From contig NZ_VRYE01000075.1 of assembly GCF_008041835.1 (NCBI RefSeq), positions 1 to 35,700 of the forward strand: a DNA stretch of 35,700 nucleotides. Direction: 5' to 3'. The notes beneath the pieces are model-generated. The model was not told the origin of the DNA. It was given only the letters and a program-made list of their open reading frames with translations, and ran no database searches. The position numbers and the translations under genes were made by a program. Shown here one piece after another: positions 8,222-16,448 of the stretch (its first letter is position 1; the number at the start of each line of letters is the position of its first letter). The DNA is from Ectopseudomonas mendocina. GTDB lineage: Bacteria; Pseudomonadota; Gammaproteobacteria; Pseudomonadales; Pseudomonadaceae.

Positions 8222-8250
8222 AATATATGGATTTCCGTATGAAGGGTAAA
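8222..8250 (-). promoter_or_regulatory. ars operon promoter with a palindrome in the spacer
   Basis: Read on the minus strand, TTTACC (8245-8250), a 17-bp spacer and TATATT (8222-8227) form a good sigma-70 promoter about 30 bp upstream of the ArsC-like start. The near-perfect 16-bp palindrome ATATGGATTTCCGTAT (8225-8240) fills the spacer and touches the -10 box, the position expected for an ArsR operator. Binding by ArsR is inferred. Confidence 0.65.
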
Positions 8251-8525
8251 GGCGTCACTGCCTTATGCACCTGCATAGGATCACCCAGGTTGCTGCTCTA
8301 CCTGGCGGCAGCGCGTGTGTGATTGCCACGCCGTAATATTCGATTAATCGTATGTTTGTGGCCGTTCACGCATCCGTCATGCCGGCGGCGCTCGGTCCTG
8401 CCCAACCCGATTCCCGCGAGGAGCCTTGCTACGAGCAGACAAGGCTTGGTTCCGTTCTCACTGACGAAAGTGCGGGTTATTGCTGGGGGCCTGCCGTGGG
8501 GCGAGGAATCGGCGGCCGAGCGGAC

Positions 8526-8548
8526 AAAAAAAGGCGGCCGAGGCCGCC
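8526..8548 (-). terminator. Rho-independent terminator of the malE-like gene
   Basis: On the minus strand, GGCGGC-CTCG-GCCGCC is followed by seven T. The stem starts 37 bases after the malE-like stop codon, so it closes the lamB-malM-malE2 transcription unit. Confidence 0.9.
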
Positions 8549-8584
8549 CGAATGTCCCTGGAGGGGATTGGAGAGTGGGGCCGC

Positions 8585-9829
8585 TCAGAGCGGCCCCGCC
8601 GTGGAGTCGGCCGTCGGGTAGTGGCGACGGCGCCAGGCCTGCACCTCGCCGGCGGCGCGCAGGCGTTGGGCGATCTGTTCCAGGGTGGCGGCGATCGGCT
8701 TCTCGCCCTTGAACATGGCGCCCAGACGAGAGCTGAACAGAGCCCAGAAGCGCTTCATCTCCGGGATGTCCGGCATGATCTCGCCGCTGGCGGCGGACTC
8801 GTAGGTGTGTTCGATCAGCGGGTCGTGGCGCAGCTCGGCCATGACCTCGTGGTTGGCCACCGCGCCCAGCGGTTTGTCGGCGTTGAGGCTGTGCAGGCCC
8901 TCGGCGCTGCTCAGGTAGTTCTCGACAAAGCGCTGTGCCTGCGTCTTGTGCGGGCTGTTGGCGTTGATCGCGGCGGCGAGGATGCCGACGAAGGGCCTGC
9001 CCCGGCGCGCGTCGTCGATGCCCGGTACATAGTCGATGGCGAAGTCGAGTCCGGCGTCGCGCAGCTCGTTCCACACCCAGGGGCCGTTGACGATCATGGC
9101 GATGCGGCCCTGCTTGAAGCCGTCCAGGGCGCTGGCGTAATCGTCGCCGGGTTCCAGCACGCCGTCGTCGAGCAGTTGCTTGAGCGCTTGCATGCCGGTG
9201 ATGGCGCCAGGGGTGGCGACGCCGACATCGGCCAGGTCGTAGATGCCGCTCTGCTTGTGCAGGCTGTAGCCGCCGGCACCGGCGATGATCGGCCAGGAGA
9301 AGTACAGGTTGTTGTAGTCCCAGGCGATGGCGCGCTTGCCCTGCGTGCGCAGGCGCCGGTCCAGTGCGGTGACCTCGGCGAGGCTGCGCGGCGCGCTGGC
9401 AACCAACTCGCGGTTGTAGAGCAGGCTTACCACCTCGGTGGCCAGGGGATAGCCGAAACGCTGGGTACCCACGGTCAGCGCTTCCCAGGCGAAGCCGGGG
9501 GCGCGCTGCAGGGCCTCTGCGCTGGGCTGGAGCGGCTCGAGCAGGCCGTTGTTGATCCACGAGCCGAAGCGATCATGGGCGAAGATGACGATATCCGGGC
9601 CCTTGGTGGTGGCGGCGAACTTGTCGTACTGGACGGCGAGGTCGTCCGGGGTGGCGACCCTGACCGGCATGCCGCTGTCGGCGGTGAAGCGCTGGCCGAT
9701 CTCGGCGAGGCCGTTGAAGCCCTTGTCCTGGCCGATCCAGACGGTCAGCACGTTCTTCTCGAAGGCCAGGGCTGGCCAGGGGGCGATGGACAGCAGAATC
9801 AGTGTCGCGAGCCTTATTGTTGTTCTCAT
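8585..9829 (-). CDS. Second maltose/maltodextrin-binding protein (MalE paralogue)
   Basis: This is a 414-residue periplasmic solute-binding protein of the MalE type. A signal peptide (MRTTIRLATLILLSIAPWPA, with cleavage probably after ALA) leads into LTVWIGQDKGFNGLAEIGQR, then GPDIVIFAHDRFGSW, AWDYNNLYFSWPIIAGAGGY and MIVNGPWVWNEL, the same landmarks as MalE at 20328-21515 but clearly diverged. The C-terminus carries an extra Arg-rich tail. No permease genes accompany it. It is last in the lamB-malM-malE2 minus-strand unit, 169 bp behind malM with a REP-like pair between. It may supply the MalFGK transporter with a different dextrin size, or serve as a receptor partner; both ideas are inference. 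A strong terminator follows. Confidence 0.88.
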   Translation of the reverse strand: MRTTIRLATLILLSIAPWPALAFEKNVLTVWIGQDKGFNGLAEIGQRFTADSGMPVRVATPDDLAVQYDKFAATTKGPDIVIFAHDRFGSWINNGLLEPLQPSAEALQRAPGFAWEALTVGTQRFGYPLATEVVSLLYNRELVASAPRSLAEVTALDRRLRTQGKRAIAWDYNNLYFSWPIIAGAGGYSLHKQSGIYDLADVGVATPGAITGMQALKQLLDDGVLEPGDDYASALDGFKQGRIAMIVNGPWVWNELRDAGLDFAIDYVPGIDDARRGRPFVGILAAAINANSPHKTQAQRFVENYLSSAEGLHSLNADKPLGAVANHEVMAELRHDPLIEHTYESAASGEIMPDIPEMKRFWALFSSRLGAMFKGEKPIAATLEQIAQRLRAAGEVQAWRRRHYPTADSTAGPL

Positions 9830-9874
9830 CTCGACCTCTGGTTGGGCGGTCAGTCGTCAAGCCTGCCCGCCTCT

Positions 9875-9954
9875 GTAGGAGCCGCGCCCCGCGGCGAATG
9901 CGCGGGACGGCAACCCGGAGCCAGCACAGCTTCGCCCCGGGGCGGGGCTCCTAC
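9875..9954. repeat. REP-like inverted pair between malM and the malE-like gene
   Basis: GTAGGAGCCGCGCCCC...GGCGAA (9875-9898) faces TTCGCC...GGGGCTCCTAC (9931-9954). This is the common Pseudomonas pattern of two REP units head to head. It lies in the 169-bp gap inside the transcription unit and may stabilise or attenuate the mRNA. Confidence 0.8.
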
Positions 9955-9998
9955 GGCTGCGGCGGTGGCGCCGGCCAGGTCACCCCGGGGCGATCGTT

Positions 9999-10922
9999 TC
10001 AGCGGATCTGGATACGTTCGAGCAGGTAGGCCTTGGCGCTGTCGTCGCCGACCCGGCCCGCTTCGTCGGCCAGGCGCAGGGCGCGCTCCAGATCCTTGCC
10101 GGCGAGGGCGGCGTCGATGCCCTGGCGGTAGTAGGCCTGGGTCTCCGGCAGCACGGCCGGGGCCGGTACGCTGGGCAGCTGGTTGCCCATCTCGCGGCCG
10201 ATGCTGAACGGCGGCACGTAGCTGTTGGCCTGCTGGCCGGCCACTTGGTCCTCGATCAGCACCATCTTGATCACCCCCACCGGCGCATGCTGGGCCACCG
10301 GGTCGGGAATGTTCGGCGCCTCGTTGCCGAGGGCGCGGGCGAAGGCCTTGGCCGGGTGCTCGATGACGGTCTGGCCGCGCATCTGCGCCTCGCTGGTGTA
10401 GAGCACCAGGTAGTGTTCGTTGCCGGGGTTGTCCGGGTACAGGCGGTCGACGCGCAGGCGCGCGTCCAGGCTGTCGCCCTTGAAGCCGGAAGCCGGGGCG
10501 TAGACGAAATCCTCGGCGCCGAGCAGGCGGGTGACGCGGAACCGGCTGTCGAGCAGCATGGCATTGGGCGCCAGCACCGTGTCGCCGGCCTGGCTGTACA
10601 GGCGGATCTCGAACGACTTGCTGGAGGCCGGCAGCTGGAAGGCGCGGAAAAAACTCTTGCCGCTGTCGAAGGCGAAGGCGGGCGCGCTGGTGTCGATGCG
10701 CACCTCGCCGCTGAAGTTCACCGGGATCGGCTGGTAGGGCAGCTCGCGCAGCGAGGCGCAGCAGGATGACGCGGCGGCCAGGGCCTGTTCGGCGCTGCCG
10801 GCGGAGGTCTGCAGGGGCGCCGGGCTGGCGCTCAGGGCATCGATGCGGCGTAGCGGCTCGCTGGCGCAGCCGGTTAACAGAACGGTGAGCAGCGCGAGGC
10901 TGGCGATCTTGAACGGTGGCAT
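9999..10922 (-). CDS. malM: MalM-family maltose operon lipoprotein
   Basis: This 307-residue protein matches the MalM family of periplasmic maltose-operon proteins (E. coli MalM is about the same length). The N-terminus MPPFKIASLALLTVLLTGCA is a lipoprotein signal with lipobox LTGC, so it is probably membrane-anchored. Landmarks are PVNFSGEVRIDTSAPAFAFD, SFFRAFQLPAS and HYLVLYTSEAQMRGQTV. The biochemical role of MalM is not established in any organism I know of. It lies between lamB and the second malE-like gene, as malM follows lamB in enteric bacteria. The start has an AGAGGA site seven bases upstream. A hairpin with a short T-run lies in the 125-bp gap after lamB. Confidence 0.9.
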   Translation of the reverse strand: MPPFKIASLALLTVLLTGCASEPLRRIDALSASPAPLQTSAGSAEQALAAASSCCASLRELPYQPIPVNFSGEVRIDTSAPAFAFDSGKSFFRAFQLPASSKSFEIRLYSQAGDTVLAPNAMLLDSRFRVTRLLGAEDFVYAPASGFKGDSLDARLRVDRLYPDNPGNEHYLVLYTSEAQMRGQTVIEHPAKAFARALGNEAPNIPDPVAQHAPVGVIKMVLIEDQVAGQQANSYVPPFSIGREMGNQLPSVPAPAVLPETQAYYRQGIDAALAGKDLERALRLADEAGRVGDDSAKAYLLERIQIR

Positions 10923-10953
10923 GGGTTATTCCTCTTTTTATGTCACGCCTGGT

Positions 10954-10984
10954 AAAAGGCCCCGGCCTATTGCAGAACCGGGGC
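10954..10984 (-). terminator. Hairpin with short T-run between lamB and malM
   Basis: On the minus strand, GCCCCGG, a 12-base loop and CCGGGGC are followed by CTTTT. It begins 63 bases after the lamB stop. It could be a leaky terminator lowering malM and malE2 expression relative to the abundant porin. Confidence 0.65.
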
Positions 10985-11047
10985 AAGGACCACAGGAGCA
11001 GCGTTACGGTATTGCTGGGCAGCCGGATGCAACGGATGCCCGACTGC

Positions 11048-12322
11048 TTACCACCAGGCTTCAGCCTGGACGCCAAAGGTGAGGCCGTTGTCGTCGCCGG
11101 CATCGATGGATTCGCTGGCGGCGTTGTACTTTCCGCCGTCCCACATGGCGTAGGTGGCGAACACACGGATCTGCGGACGTGCCCAGAAGCTGCGGCCGGC
11201 CGACCACTGCTGGGCCAGGGTGACTTTCTTCAGGTCGCGGGACTTCTCGCCCTTGGCCTGCGGGTCGATATGGTCGTAGCCGAACTCCAGCGCGGTGCTC
11301 ATGGTGTTGGTCCACTTGTACACCGGGCGCACGCCGAACGAGGTCCAGGTCTGCCCCGAGTCGTTGTCGAAGTCCTTATCCTCGTAGATCTGCACGTACA
11401 TCATCTCGATGTCGTCGGTCAGGCCGACCACGCCCTGGTTGACCAGACGGAACATCTTGCCGTCGCTGTTGCCGGTGCTGTTGCGCCCGGTGCTGCCGAT
11501 GATGCCGTCGGTGCCGTACTGCAGGGCGAGCTTGTTGAAGCCGCCGAACCAGTTGCCCTGGATGTGCTGTACGGTGAGCAGGTGGCCCTTCTGGTTGGTG
11601 TAGCCGGGGTCCTTCTCCTGGAGGTCGCTCAGGTTGGCCTTGCCATAGTCGTAGCCGAGCTCCAGCTTGGCGTCGGTGTTGAAGTCGATGTCGGTCAGGC
11701 GCAGGTCGAGGGTGTCGTTGGCCACGTTGGTACCGGTGCCGGTGCCTTCGTAGACGTAGTCGCCATCGTTGTTGCGCATCCAGGCCACGTGCGCCTTGGC
11801 GAAGCCCAGGTCGATGTCCTCGATACCGGCGCCGGGGCCGGAGACGTCCCAGTAGTAGTAATCGTTGATGTGCACGTCGTTGCGCTTGTAGTAGCGCTTG
11901 CCGGCCCACAGGGTGGCGCCGGGCAGGGCCGGCAGGAAGTTCTTGGCCTGCACGTTGAACTGGCGGATCGAGCTGGTGCCGTTGTTGAAGGCACTTCCGC
12001 TGTCGCTGTCGGTGGCCTCCCAGTCGTTCGCCTGGTCCGACTTGTAGGCGATCATGCTGTCGATATAGAAGCTCTGCTCGCCTTCCTTCCATACCTCGTG
12101 ACCGAGACCGATCTCGGCGTAGGTCTCGCATTCGTTGCCGAGGCGGTACTTGGCCGGCGCGCCGGCGGCCTGGAAGCAGGCCTGGTCGCCGCCGCCGGCG
12201 GTGGCGCCGATGCCGGAACGCATATAGCCGTGAAAATCCAGGGCCAGGGCCGGGGTGGCCAGCAGCATGGCGGCGAACAGGGCGCTGGGACGCAGCAGCT
12301 GGGCGGGTTGCATGGTGTTCAT
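11048..12322 (-). CDS. lamB: Maltoporin LamB
   Basis: This 424-residue outer-membrane sugar porin forms the maltodextrin channel. A signal peptide (cleavage probably after TPALA) is followed by LDFHGYMRSGIGAT, which closely follows the mature start of E. coli LamB. Further landmarks are a Cys pair in the first loop region (DQACF and NECETYAEIGLG), WAGKRYYKRNDVHINDYYYW, and a run of alternating amphipathic beta strands to a C-terminal Trp-Trp, the outer-membrane assembly signal. The ATG at 12320-12322 was chosen because it directly precedes the signal peptide; the frame stays open further upstream without any conserved content. A MalT box lies about 110 bp upstream. It is the first gene of lamB-malM-malE2. 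Confidence 0.95.
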   Translation of the reverse strand: MNTMQPAQLLRPSALFAAMLLATPALALDFHGYMRSGIGATAGGGDQACFQAAGAPAKYRLGNECETYAEIGLGHEVWKEGEQSFYIDSMIAYKSDQANDWEATDSDSGSAFNNGTSSIRQFNVQAKNFLPALPGATLWAGKRYYKRNDVHINDYYYWDVSGPGAGIEDIDLGFAKAHVAWMRNNDGDYVYEGTGTGTNVANDTLDLRLTDIDFNTDAKLELGYDYGKANLSDLQEKDPGYTNQKGHLLTVQHIQGNWFGGFNKLALQYGTDGIIGSTGRNSTGNSDGKMFRLVNQGVVGLTDDIEMMYVQIYEDKDFDNDSGQTWTSFGVRPVYKWTNTMSTALEFGYDHIDPQAKGEKSRDLKKVTLAQQWSAGRSFWARPQIRVFATYAMWDGGKYNAASESIDAGDDNGLTFGVQAEAWW

Positions 12323-12679
12323 CGTGGGGTCCTTTGTTCTTGTTGGATCGGACTGACGGGGCGCGACCGGAGCTGGGCAGTCGGCCCGGCGGCGCTGCGG
12401 CCAAGAGTCGGGCAAGGCACCGCGCCACCACATCCTCCCCGGGGCGCTTTTTTCGAGGCGGAGCGCCAGGGCGTAGCGAAGCGGCAGGGGGGATGGCGGA
12501 CCGGCGAGATTTCTACGCCTGCGCCCTACGCCGGCAGAAACTGCGGCGGGGAGGTTTGGCGGCGCGGCCAGGCGCGGCAGGCTGCCGTGATCGGGTCGCC
12601 CGCGCGGGGCCCGATCAGTCCATCCGGGGGTCCACCCCCCGTAGTCGGATGCTCACAACAACGACAAGAACGGAGCTTC
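12323..12679. other. Divergent lamB/amylase regulatory region
   Basis: 357 bp separating lamB (minus) from the maltotetraohydrolase gene (plus). A strong MalT box faces lamB at 12431-12440. On the plus strand GGGGATGGCG (12489-12498) and GGGGAGGTTT (12548-12557) resemble MalT boxes less well. No convincing -10 for the amylase gene could be fixed. Confidence 0.55.
12431..12440 (-). promoter_or_regulatory. MalT box upstream of lamB
   Basis: On the minus strand GGGGAGGATG (continuing TG) matches the enteric MalT consensus GGGGAKGAGG in its first six bases and eight of ten overall. The same 12-mer lies upstream of malE and of the alpha-glucosidase gene. A GCCTTGCCC stretch follows, as at the alpha-glucosidase promoter but eight bases further away. 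Confidence 0.75.
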
Positions 12680-14350
12680 ATGATGAACCGATACCTGCGA
12701 ATGGCCGGCCTGGTGCTGGCCATGGCCCCGCTGGCCTACCCCTGGGGCAACCTGGTCAGGGCCGAGGATGTGCCGGGCAAGACCGCCAGCGGCGTGCGTT
12801 ACCACGGCGGCGACGAGATCATCCTCCAGGGCTTTCACTGGAACACCGTGCGGACCTCGAGCAACTGGTACGCGACCCTGGCCAGCATGGCGCCGACCCT
12901 GGCCGCCGACGGTTTCAGCGCGATCTGGATGCCGGTGCCCTGGCGCGACTTCTCCAGCTGGAGCGACGCGGCCAGCGGCACCTCGGGCGGCGGCGAGGGC
13001 TACTTCTGGCACGATTTCAACAAGAACGGCCGCTACGGCAGCGACAGCCTGCTCAAGCAGGCCGCCGGCGCGCTCAACGCGGCCGGGGTCAAGCCGATCT
13101 ACGACGTGGTGCCCAACCACATGAACCGCGGCTATCCGGACAAGGAAATCAACCTGCCGGCCGGCCAGGGCCTGTGGCGCCACGACTGCGCGGACCCGGG
13201 CAACTACGCCAACGACTGCGACGACGGCGACCGCTTCATGGGCGGCGACGCCGACCTCAACACCGGTCACCCGCAGAACCAGGCGATGTTCCGCGACGAG
13301 TTCGCCAACCTGCGCAGCCAGTACGGCGCCGGCGGCTTTCGCTTCGACTTCGTCCGCGGCTACGCCGGCGAGCGGGTCGACGGCTGGATGAGCGATGCCC
13401 ACGACACCGGCTTCTGCCTCGGCGAGCTGTGGAAGGCGCCGGGCGAATACCCGAGCTGGGACTGGCGCAACGGCGCCAGCTGGCAGCAGATCCTCAAGGA
13501 CTGGTCGGATCGGGCCAAGTGCACCATCTTCGACTTCGCCCTCAAGGAGCGCATGCAGAACGGCTCCATAGCCGACTGGCGCCACGGCCTCAACGGCAAC
13601 CCCGATGCGCGCTGGCGCGAGGTGGCGGTGACCTTCGTCGACAACCACGACACCGGCTACTCGCCCGGGCCCAACGGTGGGCAGCACCACTGGCCGCTGC
13701 CGGACCATCGTCTCCGGCAGGCCTATGCCTACATCCTCAGCAGCCCCGGCACCCCGGTGGTGTACTGGCCGCACATGTACGACTGGGGCCATGGCGACTT
13801 CATCCGCCAGCTGATTCAGATCCGCCGCGCGGCCGGGGTCAAGGCCGCCTCGGCGATCCAGTTCCATGAAGGCTTTTCCGGCCTGGTGGCGACGGTCAGC
13901 GGCAGCCAGCAGCAGCTGCTGATCGCCCTGGACTCCGACCTGTCCTCGCCCGGCCAGGTGGCCAGCGGCGACTTCAGCCAGGCGCTCAACGCCGACAACG
14001 GTGCGATCCGTATCTGGCGCAGTGGCCAGGATGACGATGAAGAACAGGACGAGCTGGTCAGCGTCAACTTCCGCTGCGACAACGGCGTGACCCAGTGGGG
14101 CGACAGCGTCTACGCGGTGGGCAACGTCGCCCAGCTGGGCAACTGGAGCGCGGCGAGCGCGGTGCGCCTGAGCGACACCAGCGCCTACCCGACCTGGAAG
14201 GGCAGCATCGCCCTGCCGGACGGCCAGCAGGTGGAGTGGAAATGCATCATCCGTAACGAGAGCGACCCGACCCAGGTCAAGACCTGGCAGCCGGGAGGCA
14301 ACAACAGCCTGACGGTGACGGCCGGCGCCACCACCAGCGGCGGCTTCTGA
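12680..14350 (+). CDS. Secreted maltotetraose-forming exo-amylase (GH13 with CBM20)
   Basis: This 556-residue glucan 1,4-alpha-maltotetraohydrolase matches the P. stutzeri G4-amylase nearly end to end. After a signal peptide (cleavage probably after NLVRA) the GH13 barrel carries IWMPVPWRDFSSWSD, VVPNHMNRGYPDKE, nucleophile Asp in GGFRFDFVRGYA, acid/base Glu in CLGELWK and Asp in TFVDNHDTGYSPG. All three catalytic residues (about 223, 249 and 324) keep the spacing of the characterised enzyme. The last 100 residues (FRCDNGVTQWGDSVYAVGN through SLTVTAGATTSGG) form a CBM20 starch-binding domain, joined by an acidic linker. It releases maltotetraose from starch chain ends outside the cell. The start is ATG-ATG at 12680/12683 after GGAG; the frame is open far upstream but that part is not conserved. 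A chemoreceptor gene follows 58 bp later. Confidence 0.96.
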   Translation: MMNRYLRMAGLVLAMAPLAYPWGNLVRAEDVPGKTASGVRYHGGDEIILQGFHWNTVRTSSNWYATLASMAPTLAADGFSAIWMPVPWRDFSSWSDAASGTSGGGEGYFWHDFNKNGRYGSDSLLKQAAGALNAAGVKPIYDVVPNHMNRGYPDKEINLPAGQGLWRHDCADPGNYANDCDDGDRFMGGDADLNTGHPQNQAMFRDEFANLRSQYGAGGFRFDFVRGYAGERVDGWMSDAHDTGFCLGELWKAPGEYPSWDWRNGASWQQILKDWSDRAKCTIFDFALKERMQNGSIADWRHGLNGNPDARWREVAVTFVDNHDTGYSPGPNGGQHHWPLPDHRLRQAYAYILSSPGTPVVYWPHMYDWGHGDFIRQLIQIRRAAGVKAASAIQFHEGFSGLVATVSGSQQQLLIALDSDLSSPGQVASGDFSQALNADNGAIRIWRSGQDDDEEQDELVSVNFRCDNGVTQWGDSVYAVGNVAQLGNWSAASAVRLSDTSAYPTWKGSIALPDGQQVEWKCIIRNESDPTQVKTWQPGGNNSLTVTAGATTSGGF

Positions 14351-14355
14351 GTCTG

Positions 14356-14386
14356 CCGGGCCGCCGCGCCGTTGCCGGCGGCCCGG
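14356..14386 (+). terminator. Strong GC hairpin after the amylase gene
   Basis: CCGGGCCGCC, an 11-base loop and GGCGGCCCGG give a perfect 10-bp stem five bases after the amylase stop. No T-run follows (TCTCTATC), so it may be an inefficient terminator or an mRNA stabiliser between the amylase and the chemoreceptor. Confidence 0.55.
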
Positions 14387-14408
14387 TCTCTATCGACAGG
14401 AGAGATCG

Positions 14409-16448
14409 ATGTTGTCCCCTCTTGTAAACCGGCTGACCGCCTTCGAACTCGGCTTCCTGCCGCGGCTGTACCTGCTGATCGCGGCGCTGGCCCTGCTGCT
14501 GGTGCTGCTCGGCGGCAGCAGCCTGAGCGCCATCGGCGAGCTGCAGGGCTCGGGCGAACGCATCGCCCACAGCGCCGCGCGGCTGCAGGCCAGCCAGAGC
14601 TTCTTCAGTGCCCTGCAGGGCCTGACCCAGAACCTGTCCGATGCCCTCGGCGCCGAACGCGCCGAGGAACTCGAGGCCTTCGCCACCGCGCATGGGCAGC
14701 ATGCCGAACGGGTCGACGCCCGCCTGGACGTCATGCGGACCCTGGGGAACGGCGCCGAACAGGCCGAGCTGGTGCGGCTGGGGCAGTTGCTGCCGCAGCT
14801 GGACGCGCAGAGCCGCGAACTGCTGGAGGCGCAGCGCCAGGTGCTGGCGCGGGTCGAGCGCACTGCGGTGACGCTGCGCAACCTGCAGCTGCAACTGTCG
14901 CGCTTCAAGCAGGACCTGCTCAGGGTGCAGGCGGTCACCAAGGACGACTACGTCGCCTACTCGCTCAAGCAGTTCATCATTCCGCTGGAGCAGGTCGAGG
15001 CACTGGTCTTCGACGCGGTCGGCAGCGCCTCGCCGCAGCGCCTGCAGCAGGCCGAGGCCAAGGTCAGGGAACGCCTGCCCAATCTGCATGACAAGCTGGG
15101 GCGGGTGCTGGACGACCTACTGCCCCACCAGGACAGTCGCACCGACTATGTGCATACCTATCGGGGCGAGTTCGCCGAGATCGAGCGCAACCTGCTGCTC
15201 GACGGCCAGGGCGCGCTGGCCCAGTACGCCGGCTGGCTCGCCGACAAGCAGGCTAACCAGGAGCGCAAGCGCCAGCTGCAGGCGTTGCAGGCGCAGGTGG
15301 GCGAGCAGGTCGGGCAACTGATCGAGGCGAGCGAGCGCGACGCCCGGGCGCAGCTCGAACAGGCGCGCCTGACCTATCGGCGCGGCTTCGATCGCCTGCT
15401 GTGGCTGGCCGCGCTGTCGCTCGGCATCGCCCTGAGCATGGGCGTTTGGCTCAGCCGCACCATGCGCCGGGCGCTGGGAGCGGTGTCCGGCGCGCTGAAC
15501 CGGTTGGCCGAGGGCGATCTGCGCGGCCGCTGCGATTACCAGCGGGCAGACGAGTTCGGCCGGGTCGCGGCGGACGTCAACCGGGTCGCCGGCAATCTGC
15601 GCGACGCCCTGGCGCAGCTGGGCCGCGCCGCCGACCAGCAGGACGCCATCGCCCGTGGCAATGCCGATTCCTGCGCCGACGCGCGCCAGGGCCTGGATCG
15701 GCAGCGCTCGAGCATCGGTGCGCTGGCCGCCAGCCTGACCCAGATGGAATCGAGCTTCGCCGAGGTGGCGGTGCATGCCGAGCAGACCGCGCGGCGGGTC
15801 GACAGCGTCGGCGCCTGCGTCGACAGCGGCAGCCAGATCATGGCCGGCACCATCCGCAGCACCCGGGCGCTGGCGCAGCAGCTGCAGGGCAGCGTGGCCG
15901 AGATCGCCGAGGTCGAGGTCGGCGGGCAGCGCATCGGCCAGATCCTCGCGGTGATCCGCAGCATCGCCGAGCAGACCAACCTGCTGGCCCTCAACGCGGC
16001 CATCGAGGCGGCGCGTGCCGGCGAGCAGGGCCGCGGCTTCGCCGTGGTCGCCGACGAGGTGCGCAGCCTGGCCTTGCGCACGGCCAGCTCCACCGGCGAG
16101 ATCCAGTCGCATATCGACGGTCTGCTGCAGGGCATCCAGGCGGCGGTACAGTCGCTGGAGCTGAGCCGCCAGCACATGCAGGCCAACCTGGCCCAGGTCG
16201 GCGAGGCCGATCAGGCGATGCAGCGGATCCACGAGCAGGTCGGCGCCATCGCCGGCATGTCGCGGCAGATCAGCCAGGCCACCGCCCAGCAGCGCCTGGC
16301 TGCCGAAGACGTGACGCGCAGCATGCACGACATCCACGCGGTGGCCGAGGACAACATGCAGCGCATCGTCGGTATCACCGAGAGCAGCGAGCGCCAGGCG
16401 GCCATGGTGGCCGAGCAGCAGGCGCTGTGCGCCCGCTACCTGACCTGA
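14409..16448 (+). CDS. Methyl-accepting chemotaxis protein next to the amylase
   Basis: This is a 679-residue transmembrane chemoreceptor. A first membrane helix at about 20-40 (LYLLIAALALLLVLLGGSSL) is followed by a long, almost wholly helical periplasmic domain of some 290 residues. A second helix near 335-350 (LLWLAALSLGIALSMGVWLS) leads to a HAMP domain (RALGAVSGALNRLAEGDL) and a signalling domain with the conserved tip IAEQTNLLALNAAIEAARAG and GRGFAVVADEVRSLALRT. The sensor domain is not one I recognise and lacks obvious PAS/Cache motifs. The ATG follows AGGAGAGATCG. Its place 58 bp behind the amylase gene suggests a shared transcript and a role in sensing starch breakdown products; that ligand is inference. 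It ends with no CheR-tethering pentapeptide. Confidence 0.9.
   Translation: MLSPLVNRLTAFELGFLPRLYLLIAALALLLVLLGGSSLSAIGELQGSGERIAHSAARLQASQSFFSALQGLTQNLSDALGAERAEELEAFATAHGQHAERVDARLDVMRTLGNGAEQAELVRLGQLLPQLDAQSRELLEAQRQVLARVERTAVTLRNLQLQLSRFKQDLLRVQAVTKDDYVAYSLKQFIIPLEQVEALVFDAVGSASPQRLQQAEAKVRERLPNLHDKLGRVLDDLLPHQDSRTDYVHTYRGEFAEIERNLLLDGQGALAQYAGWLADKQANQERKRQLQALQAQVGEQVGQLIEASERDARAQLEQARLTYRRGFDRLLWLAALSLGIALSMGVWLSRTMRRALGAVSGALNRLAEGDLRGRCDYQRADEFGRVAADVNRVAGNLRDALAQLGRAADQQDAIARGNADSCADARQGLDRQRSSIGALAASLTQMESSFAEVAVHAEQTARRVDSVGACVDSGSQIMAGTIRSTRALAQQLQGSVAEIAEVEVGGQRIGQILAVIRSIAEQTNLLALNAAIEAARAGEQGRGFAVVADEVRSLALRTASSTGEIQSHIDGLLQGIQAAVQSLELSRQHMQANLAQVGEADQAMQRIHEQVGAIAGMSRQISQATAQQRLAAEDVTRSMHDIHAVAEDNMQRIVGITESSERQAAMVAEQQALCARYLT

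Larger units (their letters stand above)
8191..8584. other. Intergenic region between the ars operon and the malE-like gene
   Basis: About 390 bp without a convincing gene. It holds the ars promoter and operator at 8222-8250, a short palindrome CGATTAATCG near 8341, and the minus-strand terminator of the malE-like gene at 8526-8548. Short open frames across it have no recognisable protein features. Confidence 0.6.

Noticed and set aside
12423..12453. GCGCC...GGCGC followed by six T as a plus-strand terminator
   Set aside because: The stem is only 5 bp with a long loop, it overlaps the lamB MalT box, and no plus-strand gene ends there.
12489..12557. GGGGATGGCG and GGGGAGGTTT as MalT boxes for the amylase gene
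   Set aside because: They match the consensus only partly, and neither has a -10-like sequence at the spacing seen at 27132. They are kept as weak candidates in the intergenic note only.
10916..12679. A very long plus-strand frame that continues upstream of the amylase gene
   Set aside because: It runs antisense through lamB and part of malM, has the composition of a high-GC shadow frame, and the conserved amylase begins with a normal signal peptide at 12680 behind a ribosome-binding site.
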